Assembly: GCA_045113315.1 (NCBI GenBank)
Contig: JBGUIX010000005.1
Coordinates: 57,749-121,748, forward strand
Direction: 5' to 3'
DNA: 64,000 nucleotides
From: RUG13091 sp045113315
GTDB lineage: Bacteria > Bacillota_I > Bacilli_A > RFN20 > CAG-826
Below the pieces are notes generated by a model. That model worked only from the letters and a program-made list of their open reading frames with translations. It searched no databases and was not told where the DNA came from. Positions within the stretch are counted from its first letter, which is position 1, and each line of letters starts with the position of its first letter. Both the position numbers and the translations under genes were made by a program. Below, one piece after another: positions 7,465 to 16,001 of the stretch.

Positions 7465-9570
7465 ATGAGTGATGAATCGATTACTTTCTCAGCTTTAAGA
7501 GACCAAGTGACTGGATTATTATCGAGCAAAGAATTCTTCGCTAAGTCAGAAGATATACTTTCTAAAAATAGATCTGAACAGTGGTGTTTAGTCGCTATTG
7601 ACGTCGAGCATTTCCGTTTATTTGATGAATGGTTCGGAAGAGAAAAAGGAAACCTGTTATTAGCCAAAATCGGCGCAAAACTCAATGATTATATGGAAAA
7701 AGTGGGTGGAAGTGCTGGATATTTTGGCCAGGACGATTTCTTAATTTTCTGCCGTTATGACATGGATTTCTTAAACGAATTATTTAATAGCCTTCACGAA
7801 ACAATTTCTTCCTTTGGCTTAACCGCTGGATTCTTACCAGCTATGGGTGTCGCTTTAATCGAAGAAAATACCATGGTTATTGACGCTTTTGATCGAGCCA
7901 CAATCGCTATTACAAGAGCGAAAAAAGATATGAAGAATCGTATCGCTGTTTTCGATCCTCAAATGCAATCATTAGTCATTCAAGAATATAAGATTTTAAC
8001 TGACTTCATGTCCGCTTTAAAAAATGAAACTATTACTTTCCACTTGCAACCACAATGCGTTATTTCTTCTGGTCAATTAGTGGGTGCGGAAGCTTTAGCG
8101 AGATGGCCAAAAGGAGATGGAACTTATGTTTCTCCTGGAACATTTATTCCGGTTCTAGAAAAATATGGATTCGTGACCGATTTAGATAAATACATTTGGG
8201 AAAAAGTGTGTCAATGGATTAGAAAGAGATTAGATGAAAATAAACGAGAAAAACTCGTTCCAATTTCTTTAAATGTTTCTCAAATTGATATCTTGCATAT
8301 TGATGTCGCCAAACATTTCGCTGAACTTTGTGATAAGTACAATATTCCTCGTAAATATATAAAGGTAGAAATCACTGAATCAGCTTATGCTGAATTAAGC
8401 ACAATGGTCGATGAACTCGTCCATAAATTAAGAGCGAGTGGATTCGTCGTTTTAATGGATGATTTTGGTAGTGGTTATTCATCCTTAAATATGCTTTCTT
8501 CCTTAAAGATTGATGCGATTAAATTAGACGCTAAATTCTTACAAATTGGTGGTAGTGAATATCAAAAAGGTATTCATATTATTGAATCTGTTATTAATAT
8601 GGCTAAAACTATGGCGCTACCAATCATAGTTGAAGGTGCAGAAACTAAAGAACAAATCGATTTCCTAAAACAACTAGGTGTTGTTTATATCCAAGGTTAT
8701 TACTTTTATAAGCCAATGCCAGTGGAAGAATTTGAAAAGCTTATTTCTGATCCTAAAATTATCGATAAAGGCGGCATTGTCTCTAATAGAAACGAACAAT
8801 TTAGAATTAGGGAATTCCTCGATGCTAACATCTATTCTGATTCAATGCTAAATAACATTATTGGTGCGGTGGCTATTTACTCAGTAAATAAAGGACATAT
8901 TGATATCGTTAGATTTAATCAAATTTTCCGTGATTCTGTAGACGTACCAGAATTCGCTGATCGTTTAAATAATATTGAACAATTCCTTCCTCAAAAGGAA
9001 GTCGATAGTTTCTTCAAGGCATTCAAAGAAGCCAAAGAAAACCGTCTTAACGGAGCCACTGGTGTTTTTAAATTCTTAAGAACAGATGGCTTATATTCTT
9101 CTTTCAGTATGCATTTCTATTGCATTGGTAAAAAAGAAGGAACCGACCGTTTCTATGGTTCTGCGACTAACGTGTCTGAACTTAATGATTTAAATGAGAA
9201 TAAAGAACTTATTACAAAGTACTCCACAGATAACATGATCTTTGTTTCTAGAGTTAATGATTCATGGAAATATACTGTTATTTCTCACTCTTTAAGCGAT
9301 ATTATCGGTTTAACTCCTTCTGAACTTGAAGCTGAACTGAATAATGGTATGTTTGCGAAACGTGTCGTTAACGCGAAAGATTTAAAGAAACTGATGGATG
9401 AAGGTTTAAAAGCTCATCTCAATCATCAAAAATCAGATTTTACAACCGTATTAACTGTGAACACTAATAAGAAGACAAAAGCGAAACTAGAATTATCGAT
9501 TCGTTATGTCGCTGATGAATCCACAAATGTTGTCTATTTAGTGAGAACGAAGTTACTAGAACAAGAATAA
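7465..9570 (+). CDS. Degenerate GGDEF - EAL domain protein, probable c-di-GMP phosphodiesterase
   Basis: A 701-residue cytosolic protein in three parts. Residues about 35-165 form a GGDEF-type fold whose active-site loop is GQDDF (88-92), so cyclase activity is unlikely. Residues about 178-430 are an EAL domain with the residues normally needed for hydrolysis: GAEALARW (209-211), SLNVS, ITES, DDFGSGYSSL (from 332), IKLD, VEGAET and QGYYFYKPMP. Residues about 450-700 look like one or two PAS-type sensor folds. It follows the GH43 gene by 61 bases and ends at a terminator, so it may be the last gene of the sugar operon. The start is uncertain: 7465 has only a weak site (TTAGGA), whereas the strong one at 7409-7416 is out of frame. 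Confidence 0.87.
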   Translation: MSDESITFSALRDQVTGLLSSKEFFAKSEDILSKNRSEQWCLVAIDVEHFRLFDEWFGREKGNLLLAKIGAKLNDYMEKVGGSAGYFGQDDFLIFCRYDMDFLNELFNSLHETISSFGLTAGFLPAMGVALIEENTMVIDAFDRATIAITRAKKDMKNRIAVFDPQMQSLVIQEYKILTDFMSALKNETITFHLQPQCVISSGQLVGAEALARWPKGDGTYVSPGTFIPVLEKYGFVTDLDKYIWEKVCQWIRKRLDENKREKLVPISLNVSQIDILHIDVAKHFAELCDKYNIPRKYIKVEITESAYAELSTMVDELVHKLRASGFVVLMDDFGSGYSSLNMLSSLKIDAIKLDAKFLQIGGSEYQKGIHIIESVINMAKTMALPIIVEGAETKEQIDFLKQLGVVYIQGYYFYKPMPVEEFEKLISDPKIIDKGGIVSNRNEQFRIREFLDANIYSDSMLNNIIGAVAIYSVNKGHIDIVRFNQIFRDSVDVPEFADRLNNIEQFLPQKEVDSFFKAFKEAKENRLNGATGVFKFLRTDGLYSSFSMHFYCIGKKEGTDRFYGSATNVSELNDLNENKELITKYSTDNMIFVSRVNDSWKYTVISHSLSDIIGLTPSELEAELNNGMFAKRVVNAKDLKKLMDEGLKAHLNHQKSDFTTVLTVNTNKKTKAKLELSIRYVADESTNVVYLVRTKLLEQE

Positions 9571-9578
9571 GATAAATT

Positions 9579-9598
9579 GACTGGTCTCCAGTCTTTTT
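9579..9598 (+). terminator. Intrinsic terminator after the EAL gene
   Basis: GACTGG-TCT-CCAGTC stem (6 bp, 3-nt loop) followed directly by TTTTT. It closes the sugar/EAL transcription unit. Confidence 0.85.
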
Positions 9599-9630
9599 AT
9601 TTATCTCTTTTAAAATGAACAAAAAATATT

Positions 9631-9636
9631 TATGAT
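9631..9636 (+). promoter_or_regulatory. -10 element (TATGAT) of the HD-domain gene
   Basis: TATGAT ends 8 nt before the ATG at 9645. No Shine-Dalgarno sequence is present in between, so transcription is predicted to start at or within 1-2 nt of the start codon (leaderless). Confidence 0.6.
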
Positions 9637-9644
9637 ACTTTACG

Positions 9645-10160
9645 ATGAAAATATCTGATGAATTAAAAGCAAAATTAGAAGAGATATATCAAACCTTTTT
9701 ACACGATGAAAAGATTTTAAGAATGAAAAAAATTCCGATGCATCGTGGATCGAATTGTTATATTCATTCTTTTAAAGTCACAAAACTAGCGATTAAAAGA
9801 GCGATAAGACACAAAAAAGGAAATCTAGAAGTAATACTTCTCGGGGCGATTTTACATGACTATTATCTATACGATTGGCGAGTCGAAAAAGAGAAGAGAA
9901 ATGAACACATCTATAAGCACCCTTATATCGCTATTGAAAACGCAATTAGAGATTTTGGAATTCATGAACCAGTTAGAAAGGTTATTGAAACCCATATGTG
10001 GCCCTTTAATTTCACTCATTTTCCAGCGAGCAAAGAAGCCAGAATTATCACTTTAGCGGATAAAACTATCTATATTAAAGAAATTGTCTGTTCTTCTAGA
10101 TATAAGAAAAAAAGAGAGCAAAAATATTTAAAACAAATTGAAAAACTATTTGATAAATAA
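9645..10160 (+). CDS. HD-domain phosphohydrolase-like protein
   Basis: 171 residues, single domain. The metal-binding pattern of the HD superfamily is present: an early His in CYIHS, the HD pair in ILHDYY, downstream His residues in IYKHPY and ETHMWPF, and a late Asp in TLADKTIY. Such proteins hydrolyse phosphate esters of nucleotides or small metabolites; the substrate here is unknown. It stands alone between two terminators with its own promoter and no ribosome-binding site. The C-terminus is Lys/Arg-rich. The family call rests on the motif order and compact size. Confidence 0.75.
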   Translation: MKISDELKAKLEEIYQTFLHDEKILRMKKIPMHRGSNCYIHSFKVTKLAIKRAIRHKKGNLEVILLGAILHDYYLYDWRVEKEKRNEHIYKHPYIAIENAIRDFGIHEPVRKVIETHMWPFNFTHFPASKEARIITLADKTIYIKEIVCSSRYKKKREQKYLKQIEKLFDK

Positions 10161-10199
10161 AGATTGGTAAACATTATTAGAAAAATGCCAATCTTTTTT
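10158..10199 (+). terminator. Intrinsic terminator after the HD gene
   Basis: AAAGATTGG pairs with CCAATCTTT across a long loop that can itself pair CATT/AATG. A TTTTTT run follows. It overlaps the stop codon of the HD gene. Confidence 0.75.
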
Positions 10200-10231
10200 C
10201 TTAACTATTTATAGATAAGAAACGTATTTTG

Positions 10232-10240
10232 TGGTATGCT
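10232..10240 (+). promoter_or_regulatory. Extended -10 promoter of the rnf operon
   Basis: TGG-TATGCT is an extended -10 (TGn plus hexamer) at 10232-10240. The ATG at 10257 lies 17 nt downstream, so the 5' leader would be only about 10 nt and has no GGAGG-like site. Confidence 0.55.
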
Positions 10241-10256
10241 CTATTTGGTATAAAAG

Positions 10257-11558
10257 ATGATTGCGAAGACAAAAGGCATTAAAGACACAAAGAATTTAAC
10301 TAGTAGATTACCCGCTATTAGATTTACCAAACCAGAATATTTATTTATCGCGACTAATAACGCTAGATGTGCTAGTGCGGATTTATATATTAAAGAAGGC
10401 GATCATGTCGATTCTTGCCAAGTCATTGGCATGCGCCATGGTCCATTTTTTGAACAACCAATCCATGCGACTTGTTCTGGCACCTTTGTGGGTTTAGAAA
10501 AACATTATCATAGAAATGGTAAATTAACTGATTTTATTAAAATCAAAAACGATTTCAAAGATACATTAGATAAATCTTGTTTTATTAGAACGCCAGAGGA
10601 AATCGCCGCTTTAACTAAAGAAGATATGACTCAAATCTTAAAAGATTGCGCTCTTGTGGGTTTAGGTGGTTCTTCTTTCCCAACATATGTTAAATTCCAA
10701 ACCGATAAACCAATTAATATGATTCTTATTAATGGTATTGAATGCGAACCATATATTACTGCGGACCATCGTTTGATGCTTGAATTCCCATATCGTATTA
10801 TGGAAGGCATTAAATATGTGATGCAGGCTTTTAAATGCCCGCATGCGAAGATTTGTATCAAATCTAAATATAAAGATATTAAAGAAGTTTATACCCAAGT
10901 CATTAAAGAATATGAAGGTAGTGGTATCGAACTTTGTTGTGTTGGAAATTATTATCCACAAGGTTGGGAAGTAGAGATGATTAAATCTGCGACCGGCATA
11001 CAGTTAAAACCAGGCGAACTTCCATCTAATCGCGGCATTATTAACTTCAATGTTTCCACAATCGTGGGTCTATATAAGGCTATTAAATATAATATGCCTG
11101 TTATTAAAAGAGATATTACCGTCACTGGTGATGGTATTATGTTTCCAAAGAACTTTAGAGTTCGTGTTGGAACTTCAATTAGAGATTTAATTCCACTTTG
11201 TGGAGGATATAAAAATCCTGATAAAGAAAAGGTCTTTATCTTAGGTGGCCCAATGATGGGTATGGCTGTTCCAAGTGACGATTGTATTATTACTAAAACC
11301 GTGACTTCAATTATCGTTTTGGATAAAACTAATTATCAAGAAGAACCTTGTGTGAGATGTGGCAGCTGTGTTTTATCTTGTCCTGTACATTTAGAACCAG
11401 TGCAAATTATGAATGCCGTTAAAACATTAGATAAAGAAAGAATTAAAAAACTTAATCCATTAAGATGTATTGAATGTGGTTTATGTACCTATTCATGTAC
11501 TTCCAAAATTAATGTGACTGATTATGTTAGAAGGGCGAAGCTTTTTGCAAAATTATGA
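10257..11558 (+). CDS. rnfC: Rnf electron transport complex subunit C
   Basis: 433 residues, the usual length for a clostridial-type RnfC without the long C-terminal repeat. RnfC is the peripheral subunit that carries the NADH/FMN site and two [4Fe-4S] clusters of the sodium- or proton-pumping ferredoxin:NAD oxidoreductase. Visible are the Gly-rich nucleotide-binding stretch LVGLGGSSFP, the acidic NGIECEPY motif and two cluster motifs near the C-terminus, CVRCGSCVLSCP (from residue 365) and CIECGLCTYSC (about 404). It is first in a seven-gene rnf run in the order C-D-G-E-A-x-B and overlaps rnfD by 4 bases. Confidence 0.95.
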   Translation: MIAKTKGIKDTKNLTSRLPAIRFTKPEYLFIATNNARCASADLYIKEGDHVDSCQVIGMRHGPFFEQPIHATCSGTFVGLEKHYHRNGKLTDFIKIKNDFKDTLDKSCFIRTPEEIAALTKEDMTQILKDCALVGLGGSSFPTYVKFQTDKPINMILINGIECEPYITADHRLMLEFPYRIMEGIKYVMQAFKCPHAKICIKSKYKDIKEVYTQVIKEYEGSGIELCCVGNYYPQGWEVEMIKSATGIQLKPGELPSNRGIINFNVSTIVGLYKAIKYNMPVIKRDITVTGDGIMFPKNFRVRVGTSIRDLIPLCGGYKNPDKEKVFILGGPMMGMAVPSDDCIITKTVTSIIVLDKTNYQEEPCVRCGSCVLSCPVHLEPVQIMNAVKTLDKERIKKLNPLRCIECGLCTYSCTSKINVTDYVRRAKLFAKL

Positions 11559-12676
11559 CAATAACTAAAGAAAATTCACCTCATATTAGAAGAAAAGCGA
11601 CCGTCACTAGGATGATGCTCGATGTTTTAATTGCGTTAGCGCCAACGCTTATCTTTTCCTTTGTTGTCTATCCAATTAAGACATTAATTTTCTACGTCTT
11701 ATCCGTCTTTATTATGGTGGCATCAGAATTTGTTTATGTTGGATTAAAAAATATGATGCCTAAAGATGGACAAAAACATTCATTTAAAGAAAGATTCATC
11801 TATTCGTATAAAGGCAAATTTAATCAAAACAATGTTTTGTCCGCTTGCGTATCAGCCGTTATCTTTACTTTAGTAATGCCCGCTGGTGCCCCAATATACG
11901 CTGTGATAGTAGGGGCTTTAGTTGGCATCGTTTTTGGTAAATTAGTCTTCGGTGGATTAGGCAGCAATATCTTTAACCCAGCGGTTGTTGGCATGCTATT
12001 TGCGAAAGTCTGCTTTGGTTCACAATATGTGAGTAATGTTTCCACTTGGTATTACACCATTCCTGATGCTGCGGCTGGAGCGACTCCATTAGGTTTGTTA
12101 AACGACGGATATCTCGCTAATATCCATCAATATTCATTATTAAATCTATTTTTAGGTAAAGTTCCAGGCACTCTTGGTGAAGTTTACACCATTACCATTT
12201 TAGTCGGTCTAGTTTATCTATTAATTAGAAGAAGTATCGATTATCGAATTGTTGTTTCCTATTTAGGAACTTTCTTAGCTTTAATCTTAACTGCTGGATT
12301 ATCATTATTAGCTTTAAAAGTTGATATCAATGTTTTTGAATTTAGTGCTTATCATCTTTTGAGTGGTGGCGTTTTATTCGGTGCCGTATTTATGTTAACT
12401 GATCCAGTTACTAGCCCAATTAATTCCCCATCAAGAATTATGTATGGCATGATTGCAGCGGTTGTTACCGTCTTTATTCGTTTATTTGCCGCCTTACCAG
12501 AAGGTGTCGGTTTCTCTATTTTAATCGCCAATATGCTCGCGGTTGTTTTGGACCATTACGAATGGAGTTCCCCTCGTTATACAAGAAAGAAGATTATCGG
12601 TATGGCCTTATTAGTGGTTATTCCGGCCTTAATTACTTTCATCGTTATTCGTTTCGGAGGTGTCTATCATGGCTAG
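11555..12676 (+). CDS. rnfD: Rnf electron transport complex subunit D
   Basis: 373 residues, integral membrane subunit with about nine or ten hydrophobic segments, homologous to NqrB. The covalent FMN site is recognisable as AAGATPLG (the family form is SGAT; the Thr is kept and the Ser is Ala here). A cytosolic loop (KDGQKHSFKERF) follows the first spans. It starts in the stop codon of rnfC (ATGA). FMN would be attached by ApbE, encoded six genes later in the same operon. Confidence 0.95.
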   Translation: MTITKENSPHIRRKATVTRMMLDVLIALAPTLIFSFVVYPIKTLIFYVLSVFIMVASEFVYVGLKNMMPKDGQKHSFKERFIYSYKGKFNQNNVLSACVSAVIFTLVMPAGAPIYAVIVGALVGIVFGKLVFGGLGSNIFNPAVVGMLFAKVCFGSQYVSNVSTWYYTIPDAAAGATPLGLLNDGYLANIHQYSLLNLFLGKVPGTLGEVYTITILVGLVYLLIRRSIDYRIVVSYLGTFLALILTAGLSLLALKVDINVFEFSAYHLLSGGVLFGAVFMLTDPVTSPINSPSRIMYGMIAAVVTVFIRLFAALPEGVGFSILIANMLAVVLDHYEWSSPRYTRKKIIGMALLVVIPALITFIVIRFGGVYHG

Positions 12677-13211
12677 TAAGAAAAAATACATTGTTGCCTC
12701 CGTGACATTAGGTGTGATTGCGATGGCCTCTGGTTTATTAATCGGTGGCGCTAACATCATTACCAAAGACAGTATTAAGAAAAACCAAGAGAAGAAAATC
12801 GCTAGTGGAATTACTGAAATTTACGGCAAAAACGCCCTAATTTCTAAAAAAATCGATGTTAAAGCGGACACTTTTGCTAATGTTTATAAGACTGTCGAAC
12901 AATATTATGAAGTAAGCGATAAAGATAACAATAAACAAGGTTATGCTTTTAGAACTAATGGTTCAAATGCTTATGGGAAAATTACATTAATTGTTGGTTT
13001 TGATGAAAGTACACACGCTTTTAAAGGTATTAGTATTGTCGTTGATGAACAAACTTATAACACAACTTTAGAAGAAAATTACATCTCTCTTGTTAACAAA
13101 GGCGAAAGAGATGTTGATGATGTGAAATGCGGTGCGACATTTGGAGCAAAGTTAGTAAGAGAAATGATTAATGAAGCGACTAGCGCCGCGGAAGAATTAT
13201 GGAAGGAATAA
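12669..13211 (+). CDS. rnfG: Rnf electron transport complex subunit G (flavoprotein)
   Basis: 180 residues. The ATG at 12669 is chosen because GGAGG (12656-12660) is 8 nt upstream; the possible GTG at 12660 lies on that site. One N-terminal membrane helix (YIVASVTLGVIAMASGLLIGG) is followed by an extracytoplasmic FMN-binding domain. The flavinylation motif is CGATFGAKLV near residue 157, where the family consensus is SGAT-x-(S/T): Thr is kept, the preceding Ser is Cys. It overlaps the end of rnfD by 8 bases. Normal length for low-GC Gram-positive RnfG. Confidence 0.93.
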   Translation: MASKKKYIVASVTLGVIAMASGLLIGGANIITKDSIKKNQEKKIASGITEIYGKNALISKKIDVKADTFANVYKTVEQYYEVSDKDNNKQGYAFRTNGSNAYGKITLIVGFDESTHAFKGISIVVDEQTYNTTLEENYISLVNKGERDVDDVKCGATFGAKLVREMINEATSAAEELWKE

Positions 13212-13213
13212 AG

Positions 13214-13939
13214 ATGGCTAAAGGAAAGACAAAACAGAATTTTCTAAAAGGCATTGTCATTGAGAATCCTTTGTTTGTTTCGATTCTCGGTACATGTCCC
13301 GCTTTAGCGACCACCAAAACGCTAGAGGCGGCTATAGGTATGGGCATTTTATTTACCATTGTTTTAGTCTGTTCTAATATGCTTGTTTCTTTATTAAGAA
13401 AATTAATTCCTGAAGAAATTAGAACCCCGGCTTATATTGTTATAATCGCGACATTCGTTACTATTGCTAAGATGCTCACAAATGCATTCTTACCAGAACT
13501 ATATTCATCATTAGGTGTCTTTATCTCCTTAATCGTTGTTAACTGTATCGTTTTAGGTAGAGCGGAGGCCTACGCTAGCAAAAATAAAGTCTTTGATTCC
13601 TTAATCGATGCTTTAGGTATGGGTGTTGGTTATACGCTAGCTTTATTATCGATGGCCTTCTTTAGAGAACTATTAGGTACAGGTGGCTTTACTATTGGTC
13701 AAATCTTTACCTTTATTCCAAAAGCAAAATTAACGATTATTCCTGCTCCATACACAATCAGTTTATTCTCTAATCCTGTGGGTGCTTTTATCGTCTTTGG
13801 TTTGATCCTCGCGGTATTAGCCTTTATTAAGAATAGGAAAGATGAATATAAAGCTTATCTTGTTAGACAAGAAAAGATTAAAAAACAACAGGAAGCTTTA
13901 GCCGCCCAACAAGCTAACACTGATGGAGGTAATAAATAA
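13214..13939 (+). CDS. rnfE: Rnf electron transport complex subunit E
   Basis: 241 residues from the ATG at 13214, which follows GGAAGGAA; an earlier in-frame ATG at 13199 lies inside rnfG. It has six predicted membrane spans with the Rnf/Nqr E-type signatures FVSILGTCPALATTKTLEA and GRAEAYASKN, including the conserved Cys thought to help ligate an intramembrane iron site in this family. The C-terminus ends in a Lys/Gln-rich tail of about 35 residues. The stop overlaps the start of rnfA by one base (TAATG). Confidence 0.94.
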   Translation: MAKGKTKQNFLKGIVIENPLFVSILGTCPALATTKTLEAAIGMGILFTIVLVCSNMLVSLLRKLIPEEIRTPAYIVIIATFVTIAKMLTNAFLPELYSSLGVFISLIVVNCIVLGRAEAYASKNKVFDSLIDALGMGVGYTLALLSMAFFRELLGTGGFTIGQIFTFIPKAKLTIIPAPYTISLFSNPVGAFIVFGLILAVLAFIKNRKDEYKAYLVRQEKIKKQQEALAAQQANTDGGNK

Positions 13940-14538
13940 TGAGTATTTTTGTTTCATTTATCTTAGCGATTATCTCTAGCATGTTAATCGATAATGTTGT
14001 TTTATCTAGATTCTATGGTATCTGTCCATTCCTAGGTGTTTCTAAAAAAGTGAAATCTTCTTTAGGCATGGGTATTGCCGTTGTCTTTGTCATCATCTTA
14101 GCGACTTTAATTTGTTGGCCTTTATATCACTTTATTTTAGTGCCCGCTGGTATCGCATTTATGGATACGGTGGCTTATATCTTAGTTATTGCTTCATTAG
14201 TTCAATTAGTGGGATTATTCATTAAGAAATTCTCACCAACTTTATATAAGAACTTAGGTATTTATCTACCATTAATTACCACAAACTGTGCGGTTTTAGG
14301 TGTTGCTCAAGGTAATACCGATCAAGGTTTTACTTTCCTTCAATCTTTAGCTAATGGTATCGGTACTTCAGTTGGTTTCTTAGCCATCATCGTGGTCTTC
14401 TCTTGTATAAGAGTGAGACTTGAAAGCGCTAATACGCCAAAAGCTTTTAAAGGCTTACCAATCGCTCTTATTACCGCTGCCATTATGGCGTTAGCCTTTA
14501 TTGGTTTACAAGGTTTATTCTCAGGTATTCAATTATGA
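13939..14538 (+). CDS. rnfA: Rnf electron transport complex subunit A
   Basis: 199 residues, six membrane spans, paralogous to RnfE with inverted topology. Family markers are present: DNVVLSRFYGICPFLGVS near the N-terminus and LPLITTNCAVLGVA in the middle, each with the conserved Cys. It is preceded by GATGGAGGTAATAAAT, a strong ribosome-binding site within the end of rnfE. The TGA stop overlaps the ATG of the small Cys-rich gene (ATGA, 14535-14538). Confidence 0.95.
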   Translation: MSIFVSFILAIISSMLIDNVVLSRFYGICPFLGVSKKVKSSLGMGIAVVFVIILATLICWPLYHFILVPAGIAFMDTVAYILVIASLVQLVGLFIKKFSPTLYKNLGIYLPLITTNCAVLGVAQGNTDQGFTFLQSLANGIGTSVGFLAIIVVFSCIRVRLESANTPKAFKGLPIALITAAIMALAFIGLQGLFSGIQL

Positions 14539-14729
14539 GTAAAGAACTGTATTTAGTGATTGGAATATCTGTTTTAGTTTTCTTACTAATAACTTTTATC
14601 GTTTCTTTCGTTTTATATGTGAAAACACCCGCTCCTAAAGGATGCGAAGATATGAAGATTAGCGAAGAGAAATGCGCTGGTTGTTCACATAGTGAATGTT
14701 CCTTTTATAAGAAAGAAGGTCAAGAATAA
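14535..14729 (+). CDS. One-helix, four-cysteine membrane peptide inside the rnf operon
   Basis: 64 residues: a single N-terminal transmembrane helix (about 5-29) and a short tail with four Cys at 37, 47, 50 and 55 (spacing x9, x2, x4). The C-x2-C-x4-C part matches the spacing of the first three cluster ligands of the RnfB encoded next door. It overlaps rnfA by 4 bases and precedes rnfB by 2, so translation is coupled to the complex. I do not recognise a named family; it loosely resembles small Cys-rich membrane proteins seen beside iron transporters. An iron-sulfur or metal-binding accessory role in Rnf is an inference. Confidence 0.72.
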   Translation: MSKELYLVIGISVLVFLLITFIVSFVLYVKTPAPKGCEDMKISEEKCAGCSHSECSFYKKEGQE

Positions 14730-14731
14730 TT

Positions 14732-15049
14732 ATGGAAATATTATGGGCTGCTCTTATTTTATTAGGAATTGGACTTATCTTAGGTCTTGGCTTAGCGATA
14801 GCGGCGAAGGTTTTACATGTTAAAGAAGATGAAAGAATTGAAGAAGTGGCGAAGAAACTTCCGAATTATAACTGTGGTAGTTGCGGCTATGCGGGTTGTA
14901 AATCTTTAGCGGAAGCAATTGTTACTGGTAAAGAAGAAAACTTAAGAAAATGTAAGCCTGGAAAAGAAGATGCTAACTTTAAACCGATTATCGAATATTT
15001 AGATAAACACCCCAATAAGGACGGTAGTAAAGTTAAAGTTCATTTATAA
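14732..15049 (+). CDS. rnfB: Short RnfB: membrane helix plus one Fe-S domain, no ferredoxin domains
   Basis: 105 residues. The N-terminal helix (5-26) and the RnfB-type cluster domain are clear: NCGSCGYAGC with Cys 48, 51, 56 and a fourth at 74 (LRKCKPG). Clostridial RnfB is usually well over 200 residues because two or more [4Fe-4S] ferredoxin repeats follow; here the protein stops at residue 105 and apbE starts 2 bases later, with no leftover ferredoxin coding. Position at the end of the rnf run supports the identity. Electron entry from ferredoxin must therefore use another protein or bind directly to this domain (inference). Confidence 0.85.
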   Translation: MEILWAALILLGIGLILGLGLAIAAKVLHVKEDERIEEVAKKLPNYNCGSCGYAGCKSLAEAIVTGKEENLRKCKPGKEDANFKPIIEYLDKHPNKDGSKVKVHL

Positions 15050-15050
15050 C

Positions 15051-16001
15051 ATGAAGAAAAAAATCTTATCTTTATTTGTTATATCTTTAGTATCTTGTTC
15101 CCAAACGCCAAAAGTTATTGAGAGCAAGGTTTTTTGTTTTGATACCTATATTTCTACTTCCTTATATGAAGGTAATAAAAATAATGTTGAAGAACTAGAA
15201 AAATCTTTTACTTATTATTCCAAGATTAGCGATAACTACAATGATAACGATTTAGTGAATGTTTATAAGATTAATAAGAGCCATGAAGAGATCACTGTAT
15301 CTAGTGAATTATACGATTTATTAAAGACTTCTTTTGACGTTAAAAACCATGGAGCAAAATACTTTAATCCTTTATGTGGTTCATTAGCGAATAAATGGAA
15401 AGAAAGCTTAAAAAACAAGCAAATCCTTGATGAAAACATCAAAAATGAAGAGATTTTAAAGATAAATTCATCTTCTTTAGACTTTAAAGAAAATACTATT
15501 ATTCAAAGAAATGGAGATGCTGAAATTGATTTAGGTGGTATCGCTAAAGGATATGCTTTGGATAAGGCTAAAGATTATTTAGAAAAACAAAATATTAAAA
15601 GCTATCTCGTTAATGGTGGTTCCTCTTCCTTATTATTAGGAGAGAAGAAAAATAAAGACGGTTTATTCTCTATTGGTATTTCTGATTTGGATAATAAATA
15701 TATCAAAGCGAAGAATTGTTTTGTATCTACATCTGCGACTTCTGTACAAGGTGTGAAGATTAGCGATATTACTTATTCTCATATCATTAATCCATTTGAT
15801 GGATCAGCGATCAATTTATATGATGCTGTTATTGTAATTTCTAATAATGGGGCTTTAGGAGATGCTTTATCAACATCGATGATGTTTTCTTCTATTGATG
15901 AGATCAAACAGATTGAAAAAGATGAAGATGTGAAAGTATTAGTTATTAAAGATAATGAAATTAAATACAAAAATGAAAGTATTGAGGTTTTTAGCCGCTG
16001 A
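15051..16001 (+). CDS. apbE: ApbE-family FAD:protein FMN transferase, lipoprotein
   Basis: 316 residues. The signal peptide MKKKILSLFVISLVSC carries a lipobox Cys at 16, so the enzyme sits on the outer face of the membrane. It transfers FMN from FAD to Thr in SGAT-type motifs, which RnfD and RnfG in this operon possess. Family motifs are present: FDTYISTSL near the start, EIDLGGIAKGYALDKA in the middle, YLVNGGSSSLLLG, and the C-terminal ALGDALSTSMMF metal/FAD region. Two bases after rnfB with no separate ribosome-binding site, so likely coupled. The stop overlaps the next ATG (TGATG). Confidence 0.94.
   Translation: MKKKILSLFVISLVSCSQTPKVIESKVFCFDTYISTSLYEGNKNNVEELEKSFTYYSKISDNYNDNDLVNVYKINKSHEEITVSSELYDLLKTSFDVKNHGAKYFNPLCGSLANKWKESLKNKQILDENIKNEEILKINSSSLDFKENTIIQRNGDAEIDLGGIAKGYALDKAKDYLEKQNIKSYLVNGGSSSLLLGEKKNKDGLFSIGISDLDNKYIKAKNCFVSTSATSVQGVKISDITYSHIINPFDGSAINLYDAVIVISNNGALGDALSTSMMFSSIDEIKQIEKDEDVKVLVIKDNEIKYKNESIEVFSR

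Noticed and set aside
14732..15100. Frameshift as the cause of the short RnfB
   Set aside because: All three frames after 15049 were considered; no CxxCxxCxxxCP ferredoxin motif remains before or within the start of apbE.
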